A DNA stretch of 64,000 nt from Ktedonobacteria bacterium brp13 (lineage in GTDB: Bacteria; Chloroflexota; Ktedonobacteria; Ktedonobacterales; Ktedonobacteraceae), in NCBI GenBank assembly GCA_015099395.1, contig AP024096.1, forward strand, positions 2,294,001 to 2,358,000, in the 5' to 3' direction. Positions 33,949 to 43,110 of this stretch are shown piece by piece. Position 1 is the stretch's first letter. Every line of letters starts with the position of its first letter. The notes beneath the pieces are model-generated. The model had not been told where the DNA came from, did no database searches, and saw only the letters and a list, made by a program, of their open reading frames with translations. A program made the translations under genes and the position numbers.

Positions 33949-35178
33949 CTAGGCAAACACGCTCACAAGTTGCTTAGAGAGCTGAGCAGCCAGCACATCA
34001 TACGAGAAATGCGCTACAACGTATGCACGTCCATTGGCACCTAAGGTTCGAGCCAGTTCCGGCTGCTCATAGAGGCGCATAATAGCAGCCGCCAGAGCAG
34101 CGGCATTCTCTGGCTCGACATGTAAGGCGGCATGTGCTTCATCGACTGCGCGAACGCAGGCTTCTCCGTTCAGTGCGAGAATAACTGGACGGCCACATGC
34201 CATAGCCTCTAATAGTTTAATTGGTAACATGCCTGTAAAAAGCGGAAGATTTCGTGTATGGGCCAGACAAATGTCTGCGGCAGCCAGAAATTGCGGGACC
34301 TGCTCATGAGGAACAGGGTCCATAAACTCAACGTTGGAGAGAGAAAGCTGACGCGCCAACGCCAGTAGCGCAGGCTTCTCCGCACCATCACCAACCAACA
34401 ACAGACGCAGCGCCGGTTGCTGCTGCTGTAGCAACACAGCGGTATACAACAGGTGACGCAAGCCATGCGCGAGACCATGCGTCCCCATATACAGCACCGT
34501 AAAGCGATCATCCCAACCCAGCGACAGACGGGCAGCCAGACGCGACTGAGGCGCAAATTGAACAGTATCAACCCCATTCGTGATCAGCATCAAGCGAGCA
34601 GCAGGCACACCACGTGCGATCAGGGTCTGACGCATCTGAGCAGTCACGGTCCAGACGCGTGCAGCACGACGATAGGTCGAGAGCTCCAACCATTCCGCGA
34701 GCGCAATCAAAATGGGATGACGCAGGACACCGAGCTGGATCGCCGCCTCGGGCCAGAGGTCAGAGGCCATAAAGATGAAGCGACAACGCTTGAGACGAGC
34801 CAGGATACGCGCAGCAAAGGCATCGAAGAGCGGAGGAGATTGTACGATCAGGCAGTCAGGTTGAGGTAGCAGGCGCGCAGCCAGTAGCGGGACGAGACAG
34901 CCAAACGAGAGATGAGCCAGGATACGTCGCCAGAAGCCGGTATTCGCACAGGTATAACTCCTGACACGCAGCACATGCACACCATCACGGAGCTCCCAGC
35001 GCGACCAGGAACCCCGATACTCAGCCGGGATACAACCAGTAGGGTAATTAGGAAAGGTCGTCAAGACCGTCACGCAATGCCCAAGCAAGACAAGTCGGCG
35101 CGCATTTTCACTCACACAGACCGCAGCAGCAGCCTTCTCAGGCGGATAATAAGGCGTAACAAAGAGGATATGAGCCAC
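33949..35178 (-). CDS. Group-1 (GT4-type, WcaI/WbuB-like) glycosyltransferase
   Basis: 409 residues from the GTG at 35178 (AHILFVTPYYPPEKAA), placed by GGGAGG seven bases upstream. N-domain ILFVTPYYPPEKAAAAVCVSENARRL is typical of WcaI/WbuB-like transferases. The C-domain has VLYMGTHGLAHGLRHLL and LLEAMACGRPVILA. First gene of the exopolysaccharide operon, which then reads sugar transferase, Wzz/BY-kinase, polymerase, flippase and two glycosyltransferases down to 25401. Donor and acceptor sugars cannot be deduced. Confidence 0.85.
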   Translation of the reverse strand: MAHILFVTPYYPPEKAAAAVCVSENARRLVLLGHCVTVLTTFPNYPTGCIPAEYRGSWSRWELRDGVHVLRVRSYTCANTGFWRRILAHLSFGCLVPLLAARLLPQPDCLIVQSPPLFDAFAARILARLKRCRFIFMASDLWPEAAIQLGVLRHPILIALAEWLELSTYRRAARVWTVTAQMRQTLIARGVPAARLMLITNGVDTVQFAPQSRLAARLSLGWDDRFTVLYMGTHGLAHGLRHLLYTAVLLQQQQPALRLLLVGDGAEKPALLALARQLSLSNVEFMDPVPHEQVPQFLAAADICLAHTRNLPLFTGMLPIKLLEAMACGRPVILALNGEACVRAVDEAHAALHVEPENAAALAAAIMRLYEQPELARTLGANGRAYVVAHFSYDVLAAQLSKQLVSVFA

Positions 35179-36000
35179 AATTGCCTCCCTTCTACCAGCC
35201 ACACCACCATAAATGCGTAGAACATAGACGTTACGTAGTTACATTGGAGTACCTTTAACACCTCTGCTAGCATACACTACCCGTCAACGCATTTTTCGTA
35301 AAGCATACCTGAAGGATGACAGAAGCTTCATCGCCAGGGGAAAGCGAGCGCCGAGGAATGAAACTTTCCTCAAAATAAAGCCGTACAGACACAGAGATAC
35401 TATCCAGGCCACAACAGAAAAGGAGCCGATTATGAGCACATGGAATCAGCAGAATTGCACAAGCACATGACAGTGTATTCATCAAATAAACAAAAGTTAG
35501 GACACGTCGCCAATATTTACAAAGCTTCAAGGCAGGGGTTTCCGCACGATTGAAACTGATGCTGTACAGGACCCATTCAACAGTACCTCAAACGACAGTA
35601 ATGCAGGGACACAAATGTAGCAAATACCATACCATGGGATTCTGAATAGTAAACGACAGCGAGTAAGCTGCTCAAGAATAGCAAGAGGCAAACTCAAGAA
35701 TGGACGAGAACATTGCTCGCTGCTATTTCTGGTGACAGCAGCGAAGTCATACAGAAGAGAGCGGATAGAAAAAAAGAAGATACGGTCATAACCTGACCGC
35801 ATTTAAGGTATTTACCTGATGTCATAATGCGCTCTCCTTATATAGAATGGTACCATGCTTAGAACAAGATGGACACGTACGCACAGCACACACAGAAGTT
35901 AGCCAAATTGTATGCTGGATGCCTGGGAGCACAACCCACGAGGCCATACGGAGTCCGACGCTGATTTTGTCGGTGAGTTTCCCGAAGGGAGCGTGGAAGC
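35179..36000. other. Long divergent leader between the exopolysaccharide operon and the sigma factor
   Basis: About 820 bases without a credible gene. It includes small hairpins (GAGGAA-TGAAACT-TTCCTC near 35353; GGTCA-TAACC-TGACC near 35786). I checked by eye for c-di-GMP, cobalamin and other riboswitch landmarks and saw none. The length suggests promoters and long 5' leaders for both directions. Confidence 0.4.
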
Positions 36001-37119
36001 ATGGTAGTTATAGATCCAGTCATAGATGACCGTAGGATACGGGCCACAGCCCTGAGTTCAATGTTAGAGCAAATTTCCAATCCCCTTTCGTCAGCACTCG
36101 ATGCCACACTTGAGGTGCCGATTGTTAACCGAAATACAGAGCCACTACAAGAGCTCGAATTGACCTCAGACGAGGAGGTTGAGGCGTTCGTTGTCGAAGA
36201 GACAGAGAGCGAAGAGACCGACTTATTAGAGCAAGAACAGATCAGTACCCCGCGCATGCGCCCGGGGGGAGTAACGAGCACGAAAAATTCCTCAGGAGCT
36301 GAAGATGCTTTTCAGAGTTACCTGCGAGATATTCGTGGTCTGGGTTTGTTAACCCATGAAGAAGAGATTGAGCTAGCGCGTCGTGTCGCCGCAGGGGATG
36401 AGCGCGCACGCCGTAAGCTGGTTGAGTCGAATCTTCGCCTTGTTATAGCAATCGCACGTCGCTATACGAGCACTGGCGTTCCATTGATTGACCTCATTCA
36501 AGAGGGCAATATGGGGCTGATGCGCGCCGCAGAGAAGTTTGACTACCAGCGTGGTTGCCATTTTGGGACCTATGCAACCTGGTGGATTCGTCAGGCGGTC
36601 AGCCGCGCAGCCGGTGAGCAGTCTCGTATGATTCACTTACCCGAACATGTCGCAACGCGGCTACGCAAAGTACGCCGTATCGCTTCACAGCTCTCGCAGG
36701 AGAACGGTCTGGATCCGCTGCCAGAGCAGATCGCGGACGCCTGTAGCATCGATGTCAATGACGTTGTAGACCTGCTCGGAGTGGTAGAGCAGCCGGTATC
36801 GCTCGACGCACCAGTCGACGAAGAGGCGCGCTACTCGCTAGCCGACACGTTAGAAGATAGCACGACGCCAGCACCCGCGGACACCGCTTCGCAGCATCTG
36901 TTAGGCGAAGAGCTTCACCGCGCCCTGGCATTTTTGACACCACGCGAACGCTCGGTGATCACCCTGCGCTATGGCATCGGCGATGGACACAGCCGAACGC
37001 TACTGGAAGTAGGGAAAGAGCTGGGTATCTCACGCGAACGCGTGCGACAGCTTGAAGTTGTGGCGCTCATGAAGCTACGCGGAATGAGTGGCAGTCATGC
37101 ATTACGCGAATGCGTCTAA
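36001..37119 (+). CDS. Sigma-70 family RNA polymerase sigma factor (primary/group-2 type)
   Basis: 372 residues. An acidic N-terminal ~95 residues (rich in Glu) replaces a canonical region 1.1. Region 1.2 begins DAFQSYLRDIRGLGLLTHEEE. Region 2 contains NLRLVIAIARRYTSTGVPLIDLIQEGN, then FDYQRGCHFGTYATWWIRQA (core binding and -10 recognition). Region 4 has the -35 helix-turn-helix LLEVGKELGISRERVRQLE. The set of regions 1.2-4.2 places it with RpoD/SigA or group-2 sigmas, not ECF. Whether it is the housekeeping factor is not clear; Ktedonobacteria often carry several. It ends in a very strong terminator at 37129. A GGAAG-type SD precedes the ATG. Confidence 0.9.
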   Translation: MVVIDPVIDDRRIRATALSSMLEQISNPLSSALDATLEVPIVNRNTEPLQELELTSDEEVEAFVVEETESEETDLLEQEQISTPRMRPGGVTSTKNSSGAEDAFQSYLRDIRGLGLLTHEEEIELARRVAAGDERARRKLVESNLRLVIAIARRYTSTGVPLIDLIQEGNMGLMRAAEKFDYQRGCHFGTYATWWIRQAVSRAAGEQSRMIHLPEHVATRLRKVRRIASQLSQENGLDPLPEQIADACSIDVNDVVDLLGVVEQPVSLDAPVDEEARYSLADTLEDSTTPAPADTASQHLLGEELHRALAFLTPRERSVITLRYGIGDGHSRTLLEVGKELGISRERVRQLEVVALMKLRGMSGSHALRECV

Positions 37120-37128
37120 CATGCAAAT

Positions 37129-37174
37129 ACATACAAAAAAGGGGTACCTGAAGAGGTACCCCTTTTTTGTATGT
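37129..37174. terminator. Strong rho-independent terminator (bidirectional)
   Basis: A perfect 21-bp stem: ACATACAAAAAAGGGGTACCT (the last T pairing across loop GAAG) and its reverse complement, giving CCCC followed by TTTTTT on the plus strand. It begins 10 bases after the sigma-factor stop. Confidence 0.93.
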
Positions 37175-37351
37175 GTAAGAGGCTCATCGCCCTCTGTCAC
37201 CCACAACCCTATTTGTACATCCCCGCATTCTCTCGACGATCGAATGTGCTCTTATCTTCTGAACATTGATATATATTGTGATATACTCTCTCATTTCCGC
37301 TTTTACCGATTTAAATGAGAATAGCTATGCAAAACTTATATGAGGGAATAG

Positions 37352-37741
37352 ATGCCAACTATTACGATCATTGATGCGTCGACCGTGAGTAACGAACAGA
37401 CCTGGGACCTGACACTGCTAGAAGAGACGGTAAGTCTTGCTGAAGTCATAAAACAACGGATCTATCAGGAAGTGAGCGAGTATAATGCGCGGCAGTCTAG
37501 CTTCTTTCAAGGGTTGGTCCAACCAACTGAAACTGAACGCACGCTGAATGGCTATGAGCTCAAGACACCCCGCCATCTGAATTGGAATGTCCAATATGAG
37601 CAAGCACTCAGCGCATTCTCACGACGTGGCTTTATTGTGCTGGTCGATGGTCGTCAGCTGACTGATCTCACGACAAACATAACGCTGCATACCGGGAGTA
37701 CTGTGACCTTCTTTAAACTGGTACCGCTGGTAGGAGGGTAG
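37352..37741 (+). CDS. MoaD/ThiS-like ubiquitin-like protein with C-terminal Gly-Gly
   Basis: 129 residues. The C-terminal part reads like the end of a beta-grasp MoaD/ThiS/ubiquitin-like protein: GFIVLVDGRQLTDL, then ITLHTGSTVTFFKLVPLVGG, ending exactly at Gly128-Gly129. In ThiS, MoaD and bacterial ubiquitin-like proteins this diglycine tail is adenylated and used for sulfur transfer or conjugation. The N-terminal half (strands around TITIIDAS and WDLTLLEE, a helix SLAEVIKQRIYQEVSEYNAR) fits the fold but contains a ~35-residue insertion before the last strands, longer than in MoaD (~80 residues). No E1-like, JAB or molybdopterin/thiamin gene is nearby. It is 5 bases upstream of the DUF4132-type gene, and the two Gly codons form that gene's SD. 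Family assignment is by pattern, not by search. Confidence 0.6.
   Translation: MPTITIIDASTVSNEQTWDLTLLEETVSLAEVIKQRIYQEVSEYNARQSSFFQGLVQPTETERTLNGYELKTPRHLNWNVQYEQALSAFSRRGFIVLVDGRQLTDLTTNITLHTGSTVTFFKLVPLVGG
37733..37738 (+). promoter_or_regulatory. Shine-Dalgarno of the DUF4132-type gene formed by the Gly-Gly codons
   Basis: GGAGGG, the last two codons (Gly-Gly) before TAG, lies eight bases before the ATG at 37747, an ideal SD. Translation of the two genes is therefore likely coupled. Confidence 0.75.
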
Positions 37742-37746
37742 CCATA

Positions 37747-40461
37747 ATGAGTGAGATGATACGGCAGGCACAAACGCTCTACAAAACCTTTCAAGACGTA
37801 ATTCAGGATACCTCGATCAAGATCAAGAGAACAGAACCAGAAACATTCGCAGCAGGCCAGGCTATTCTTGAAGTTGAGCCTGTGCTGAAGATTGCTTTTG
37901 TTCAGGTTGTATTGCAGGAGTGGGATACCTTTACGTATGTGACCGCAAAACTCTTAAGCCAATTACTACGGCGCACGCTCCCCTATACCGACGAAGATGT
38001 ACGTACGCTACTAAAAAGCATGGTCAGGATAGAGCAATGTCACAATACGTTGCGTATCCTTACAGACGCCTCCCGCACTCCGATAAGTCAGCATGAGCAT
38101 GAGGATCCCACCCATTTAGTCGAGATTCATCGCACACTCGAACAGCTTCGTTCGCACCTGTTGGCATGGCATGAACCGGCACGATACCATGATCTACTGG
38201 AAGAAATCGAGAATATTCTCAGGCATAACGGTCCCTGGTACTATACCTATGCGCACTTGAGTGAACTGATGAGAGAATTACTGGGGCTATACCGCAGTTG
38301 TCAGTTAATGCCAATACAGCCGCTGGTCCGTTCATTAGCACGTCCATTACGGGAGACACACCTTCTGGCTGAATGCCGTCCTGATTTGGAGCTGTTGCGT
38401 GAATATGTGAGTGGATGGCTTCCATCTGCTGATCAGCGTAAGTTTCTCATGTTGCTTGACACTATCCTGAATGGGCAAAAAGTTCCGATGAATCCAATGC
38501 AGGCGGATGATTGGAGCAAGCCACTGTTTCCAGTACTTGAAGAGATGGATGAGCATCTCCGTTCAGCCTGGCTGGCACTCCTGCGCCGCTGTAGTACGGC
38601 AGCGGGAACAACACCCAATCAGAAATGGAGTACAGCGCTCCCTGGCTTGCTTGCTGCGCTGAGGCCAGAACAATTTCAGGCATTAGCGATCCAATGGTTC
38701 AGAGCCCTGACACAGAACAAGGGAAACCGTCTGCATGAAAGCAATGCGGTGCTCCTCAAAGGTCTTGCCTGGTGCTGTACAGGTCAGGCACATACCTCGC
38801 TCGCAGCAGCGCTGGCAGATGCGGCGATCGAAGGCTATCGGAAACTCCCCGGTCTTGGTCCACGGGCAGCCATGGTAGCAGGAGCCTGCCTCTATACATT
38901 ACAAACTATTCCTACTCTGGACAGCGCCGCTCAGATTGAACGTCTACGTCTGAATGTCAAACAACCCACGTATCTGAAAGATATCGAACAGGCTCTCGAT
39001 AACGTGGCACATCGAACAGGTATGAGTCGGGAGGATCTAGAAGAACTCACAGTCCCCACCTTTGCTATACAAGCAGGGCAGGTACGTCATACTTTTGGGT
39101 CCGAGGTTGCTGAGATCAAGCTGGAAGGGCTCAAAGTACATGTTCAGTGGTATGATGCTGCCGGGAAAGCACGTAAAAGTGCATCGGCTGAAGTAAAGCG
39201 GCTCTACAAGATTGAACTCAAAGAGCTGAAACATCTCTGCAATGACATCGAGCACATGCTGCTAGCACAACGTGATCGTCTTGAACGATTACTATTAAGC
39301 GAACGGCAATGGTCTTTGTCAGAGTGGCGCGGGCGTTATCTGGAACATCCACTGGTTGGTCATCTGGCAACACACCTGCTCTGGCGCTTTACCTGCGAAG
39401 ATCAGATAATAGACGCCATCTACTATGAGAAACAATTTATCAATGCGGAGGGACAACCACAACAATTGCCACATAACGCACAGGTTTCTCTCTGGCATCC
39501 CATCGCTAGCAGTGCTACCGAGATCCAGACATGGCGTCTGTGGCTAGAAGCACATCAGATCACGCAACCCTTCAAACAGGCACATCGAGAAATATACATT
39601 CTCACCGCTGCAGAGCGCACCACCAACAGCTACTCGAATCGTTTTGCCGCTCATCTGCTCAAGCAACATCAATTCCATGCGCTCGCCATTGCACGCGGTT
39701 GGCATAACCAGCTACGCCTGATGGTTGACGATAGCTATGAACCAGCGACACTTACGTTACCACGCTGGAATCTACGAGCTGAATACTGGATTGAGGGGGC
39801 AGGTGAGGAATATGCAGTGGACACCAATGAAGCCGGAACCTATCTGCGCGTTGCCACAGACCAGGTACGTTTCTATCCGCTCCATGCGGCAACAAACCGG
39901 GCGCATGCAACCGGTGGTGGTTACGGAGCAAGCGTACATCCCGGTCGGACCACGCTGATAGAACCGCTACCGCTAGCAGAGATTCCACCGCTCGTATTCT
40001 CTGAAGTCATGCGGGATGTAGACCTCTTTGTTGGAGTGGCGAGCGTCGGCAACGATCCGACCTGGCAAGATGGTGGTCCGGAGGGTCGCTACCTGGACTA
40101 CTGGCACAACTACAGTTTTGGTGAGCTCTCAGCGACGGCGAACACGAGAAAGCAACTCTTACAACGACTGCTACCGCAACTCGCCATCACCAATCGCTGT
40201 ACACTTGATGATCGTTTTCTCATTGTCCGTGGGGATCTACGTAGCTATAAAATTCACCTTGGTTCCGGCAACATTCTCATGGAGCCCAATGATCAGTATC
40301 TTTGCATTGTGCCAGATCGTAGCATGCGAGCTAGCTCAGAGAGCATATTCCTACCCTTCGAGGATGATACGATCTTCTCTCTCATCCTTTCAAAAGCATT
40401 TTTGCTGGCCGAGGATACACAGATTACTGACCCTACTATTACCCACCAGATACACTTATAA
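37747..40461 (+). CDS. DUF4132/DUF5724-type large protein
   Basis: 904 residues with no signal peptide or membrane helix. Residues ~1-380 are helical with weakly repetitive segments. The middle (about 385-560) has the DUF4132/MolR-like pattern: SREDLEELTVPTFAI, then FGSEVAEIKLEGLKVHVQWYDAAGKARKS, LKELKHLCNDIE, RLERLLLSERQWSLSEW and HPLVGHLATHLLWRF. The C-terminus (FLIVRGDLRSYKIHLGSGNI ... IFLPFEDDTIFSLILSKAFLLAEDTQI) matches the conserved end domain of these proteins. Relatives include E. coli YehI/MolR and large actinobacterial proteins, sometimes with WGR domains; their biochemical role is not established. Its SD is made by the upstream gene's last codons, so the pair forms one unit, and I infer the proteins act together. 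It is followed by two kinase genes in the same direction (180-base gap). Confidence 0.7.
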   Translation: MSEMIRQAQTLYKTFQDVIQDTSIKIKRTEPETFAAGQAILEVEPVLKIAFVQVVLQEWDTFTYVTAKLLSQLLRRTLPYTDEDVRTLLKSMVRIEQCHNTLRILTDASRTPISQHEHEDPTHLVEIHRTLEQLRSHLLAWHEPARYHDLLEEIENILRHNGPWYYTYAHLSELMRELLGLYRSCQLMPIQPLVRSLARPLRETHLLAECRPDLELLREYVSGWLPSADQRKFLMLLDTILNGQKVPMNPMQADDWSKPLFPVLEEMDEHLRSAWLALLRRCSTAAGTTPNQKWSTALPGLLAALRPEQFQALAIQWFRALTQNKGNRLHESNAVLLKGLAWCCTGQAHTSLAAALADAAIEGYRKLPGLGPRAAMVAGACLYTLQTIPTLDSAAQIERLRLNVKQPTYLKDIEQALDNVAHRTGMSREDLEELTVPTFAIQAGQVRHTFGSEVAEIKLEGLKVHVQWYDAAGKARKSASAEVKRLYKIELKELKHLCNDIEHMLLAQRDRLERLLLSERQWSLSEWRGRYLEHPLVGHLATHLLWRFTCEDQIIDAIYYEKQFINAEGQPQQLPHNAQVSLWHPIASSATEIQTWRLWLEAHQITQPFKQAHREIYILTAAERTTNSYSNRFAAHLLKQHQFHALAIARGWHNQLRLMVDDSYEPATLTLPRWNLRAEYWIEGAGEEYAVDTNEAGTYLRVATDQVRFYPLHAATNRAHATGGGYGASVHPGRTTLIEPLPLAEIPPLVFSEVMRDVDLFVGVASVGNDPTWQDGGPEGRYLDYWHNYSFGELSATANTRKQLLQRLLPQLAITNRCTLDDRFLIVRGDLRSYKIHLGSGNILMEPNDQYLCIVPDRSMRASSESIFLPFEDDTIFSLILSKAFLLAEDTQITDPTITHQIHL

Positions 40462-40641
40462 ACTCATTCTCATCACGCAGGAAAATACAAGAAAAGATGA
40501 TGACTATGCTGCACAATCGATGAGTGCTAAGAATGTGTAGTACTATTTAAGGTAGAGATACAGCTAGAGATGAAATAGATAACTACTCTGTTATAATACT
40601 ATTGAAGATAATAATAGATACATACTCGTGGGAGATACGAT

Positions 40642-42915
40642 ATGCACTACTGCCAGGATTGTGGTGCGGGGAATGCGGAGGATGCTACGCTGTGCTTTGC
40701 CTGTGGGCATGCGCTAGGAGGTCAGCAGCCAGAAGATGATGCGCTATTATTGCAGGGACGCTATCATGTGCTGCGGCAGATTGGGAGCGGTGGCTTTGGC
40801 GCGGTCTATCGCGCAGTAGATACGCAGGCGCAAGGGCGTATTGTCGCAATTAAGTCGATCAACTTGAAAGGGCTCACGCCCACCGAGATCATTGAAGCGA
40901 CCGATGGCTTTAATCGTGAGCAGCGTTTGCTGTCAGCGCTCAATCATCAGCACCTGCCCAGGATTTATGATCATTTTACCGATCCCGATCATTGGTATCT
41001 CGTGATGCAGTTTATTGAAGGAGTCACACTTGAATACTCCTTAAAAGATAGCAAGAACTCCACTACATCCACACTACAGAGAACACGTCGATTGCCATTG
41101 GATGAAGTACTGGATATTGCGCTACAATTATGCGATGTATTGCAGTATTTACATACACAGACACCACCCATTATTTATCGCGACCTCAAACCGTCCAATA
41201 TTATTTGTTCACCGCGAGGACAGCTGTATCTGATCGATTTTGGGATTGCACGCTATTATAAAGAAGGCAAGCGCAAAGATACCATTCCACTCGGCTCCCC
41301 TGGCTACGCGGCACCAGAGCAGTATGGCAAGGCTCAGACGACTCCCCGCGCTGACATCTATAGCCTGGGCGTCCTCCTGCATCAACTGCTCTCGGGAGAT
41401 GATCCATCAGAGGCAGGCTTCCAACTCGCACCCCTGCGACTCTATGGCGAGGCAGGCTGCAGCGAGTTGGTCGAGTTGATTAGCAGTATGATCGCACATG
41501 ATCCTGCACAGAGACCAGAGGACATGCACTACATCAGCGAAAAGCTGCAAGAGATCCAGCAACTTCGGCCAGAGTCAGCAGCCCCCTCATACGCAAGCAC
41601 GCCACTCTGGCAACCAGGTGCGCAACAGCAGTACGGAACACAGAGCGCGGGCCAACAGATGCAACAGGCCTATAATCCAGCCTATTATATGCCTCAGCAG
41701 GCGCAGCAACAAATACAGCAGGCACAACAAGCACAACAGAAGCAGCAAACAGCAGTGAATCGTCGCCGCTTTCTACAAATAGGCGTAGCCACAGCTACTA
41801 TATTGACAACCACAGGCGCACTCGCATTTGTCGAAACACAATTGAATGGACCTCACATGACTATCGGGTGGGAGAAATCGTCGCCAGTGCAACCAGCGTC
41901 ATCAGCAAATCAATTAACAGTCGCAAGCACGTGGTCACCAACAAGAATTACCACCAGCACAAATCAAGTATCAGTGTTAAGCATCGATACCTCACCAGCA
42001 CAGAGTTATCAAGATATACAGTTTGTCAGTGCCGATGATAAAGGGACCGTTATCTTTTGGGATAGTCGCCATGACGCAAGATATACCGTTCCGATTGGAG
42101 AGCCGATCCGCTCGATGGATTGGGATAAGGATCAGGGGTATTTACTGGTCGCCACCGCAACTAAAGTCTATATACTATGGCTACAAAATCTGAATGATGG
42201 CAATAACCTACTTTCCGCACAAACGATGTTCGCGCCAGGCCCGATGATCAATTCGATCAGTGCAGCGTTCGTGAACAACAGAGGAGGTTTTTTGCTGGTA
42301 GATCGAAACGGGACCGTCACAAATTTCATCCCGGGACAGAATTCCACCCCGGGACAGAGTTCCACAGATTTTCAGTACCAAACATTCGAGCCTCAAAGCC
42401 ACATGCCTAGCGCATTCGGTGTCGGAAACAGGGTCAATGCAACATTCAATGCCACAAAGAACATCATTGTAACCGCAACCAGCGAGCGGGATATTTCTGC
42501 CTGGAACATCGCTACAGAGCAGGTGCTAAATGCGCTCACGCTGCCAGCTCCAATGGCGCATGTAAGCGCGATGTGCGCGCTCACGAATGGGCAGATAGCA
42601 ATCGGAAATACGGACGGTAATGTGCTATTTTGGGACTTCTCACGTATTACACATGTGGCGGGGGTGGGCGGTACGCCGGTAAATAGTCTGAATGGGGCAA
42701 TCAAAAATATCTGTGTTATCGCGACAAATCATGGCATCTTTCTCCGCGATCTTGTGAATACAGGACAGCCACTCACCAGGCTCGCAGTACCCAATAACAA
42801 TAGTCAATATATAAGCTCGATGGATGTTCGATTACCAGGAGATGGAACCCCACCAGTACTACTAGCGACAACAAGCCAGCAGTTTATTCAATTGTGGAAA
42901 TCTTCTGCACTGTAG
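40642..42915 (+). CDS. Ser/Thr protein kinase with zinc ribbon, internal Tat-like anchor and beta-propeller (copy 1)
   Basis: 757 residues. A zinc ribbon (C4, C7, C18, C21) leads into a Hanks-type kinase domain at ~41-305: glycine loop IGSGGFGAVYRA, Lys71 (VAIK), catalytic D181 in YRDLKPSN, DFG with D199, and GSPGYAAPEQYG. A Gln/Ala-rich linker (about 325-370) precedes NRRRFLQIG (R374-R376) and a hydrophobic helix, a Tat-signal-like sequence used as an internal membrane anchor. Residues ~400-757 form a WD40/quinoprotein-like propeller outside the membrane (IFWDSRHD, SAWNIATEQV, NVLFWDF). The layout suggests an outer sensor controlling an inner kinase. HRD is YRD here. TATAAT at 40592-40597 may be the -10. 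Confidence 0.88.
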   Translation: MHYCQDCGAGNAEDATLCFACGHALGGQQPEDDALLLQGRYHVLRQIGSGGFGAVYRAVDTQAQGRIVAIKSINLKGLTPTEIIEATDGFNREQRLLSALNHQHLPRIYDHFTDPDHWYLVMQFIEGVTLEYSLKDSKNSTTSTLQRTRRLPLDEVLDIALQLCDVLQYLHTQTPPIIYRDLKPSNIICSPRGQLYLIDFGIARYYKEGKRKDTIPLGSPGYAAPEQYGKAQTTPRADIYSLGVLLHQLLSGDDPSEAGFQLAPLRLYGEAGCSELVELISSMIAHDPAQRPEDMHYISEKLQEIQQLRPESAAPSYASTPLWQPGAQQQYGTQSAGQQMQQAYNPAYYMPQQAQQQIQQAQQAQQKQQTAVNRRRFLQIGVATATILTTTGALAFVETQLNGPHMTIGWEKSSPVQPASSANQLTVASTWSPTRITTSTNQVSVLSIDTSPAQSYQDIQFVSADDKGTVIFWDSRHDARYTVPIGEPIRSMDWDKDQGYLLVATATKVYILWLQNLNDGNNLLSAQTMFAPGPMINSISAAFVNNRGGFLLVDRNGTVTNFIPGQNSTPGQSSTDFQYQTFEPQSHMPSAFGVGNRVNATFNATKNIIVTATSERDISAWNIATEQVLNALTLPAPMAHVSAMCALTNGQIAIGNTDGNVLFWDFSRITHVAGVGGTPVNSLNGAIKNICVIATNHGIFLRDLVNTGQPLTRLAVPNNNSQYISSMDVRLPGDGTPPVLLATTSQQFIQLWKSSAL

Positions 42916-43110
42916 ACAGTTGTGTGGTGAGCGGGGGTGAGAGAGGTACAGAAGGCAAATACGATCTGGCGTTCTGGGTCATTTATCGATAAGGGCTACG
43001 AATGTGTGGTACTATTTGAGGTAAAGATAAGGATGGAGATGGAATTGATAGCTACTCCGTTATAGTAGTAGTAAAGAGAAGAATAGATACATACTCGTGG
43101 GAGATACGAT

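Noticed and set aside
35179..36000. Riboswitch (c-di-GMP or other) controlling the exopolysaccharide operon
   Set aside because: No conserved core sequences of known classes were found by eye on either strand; a covariance search would be needed.
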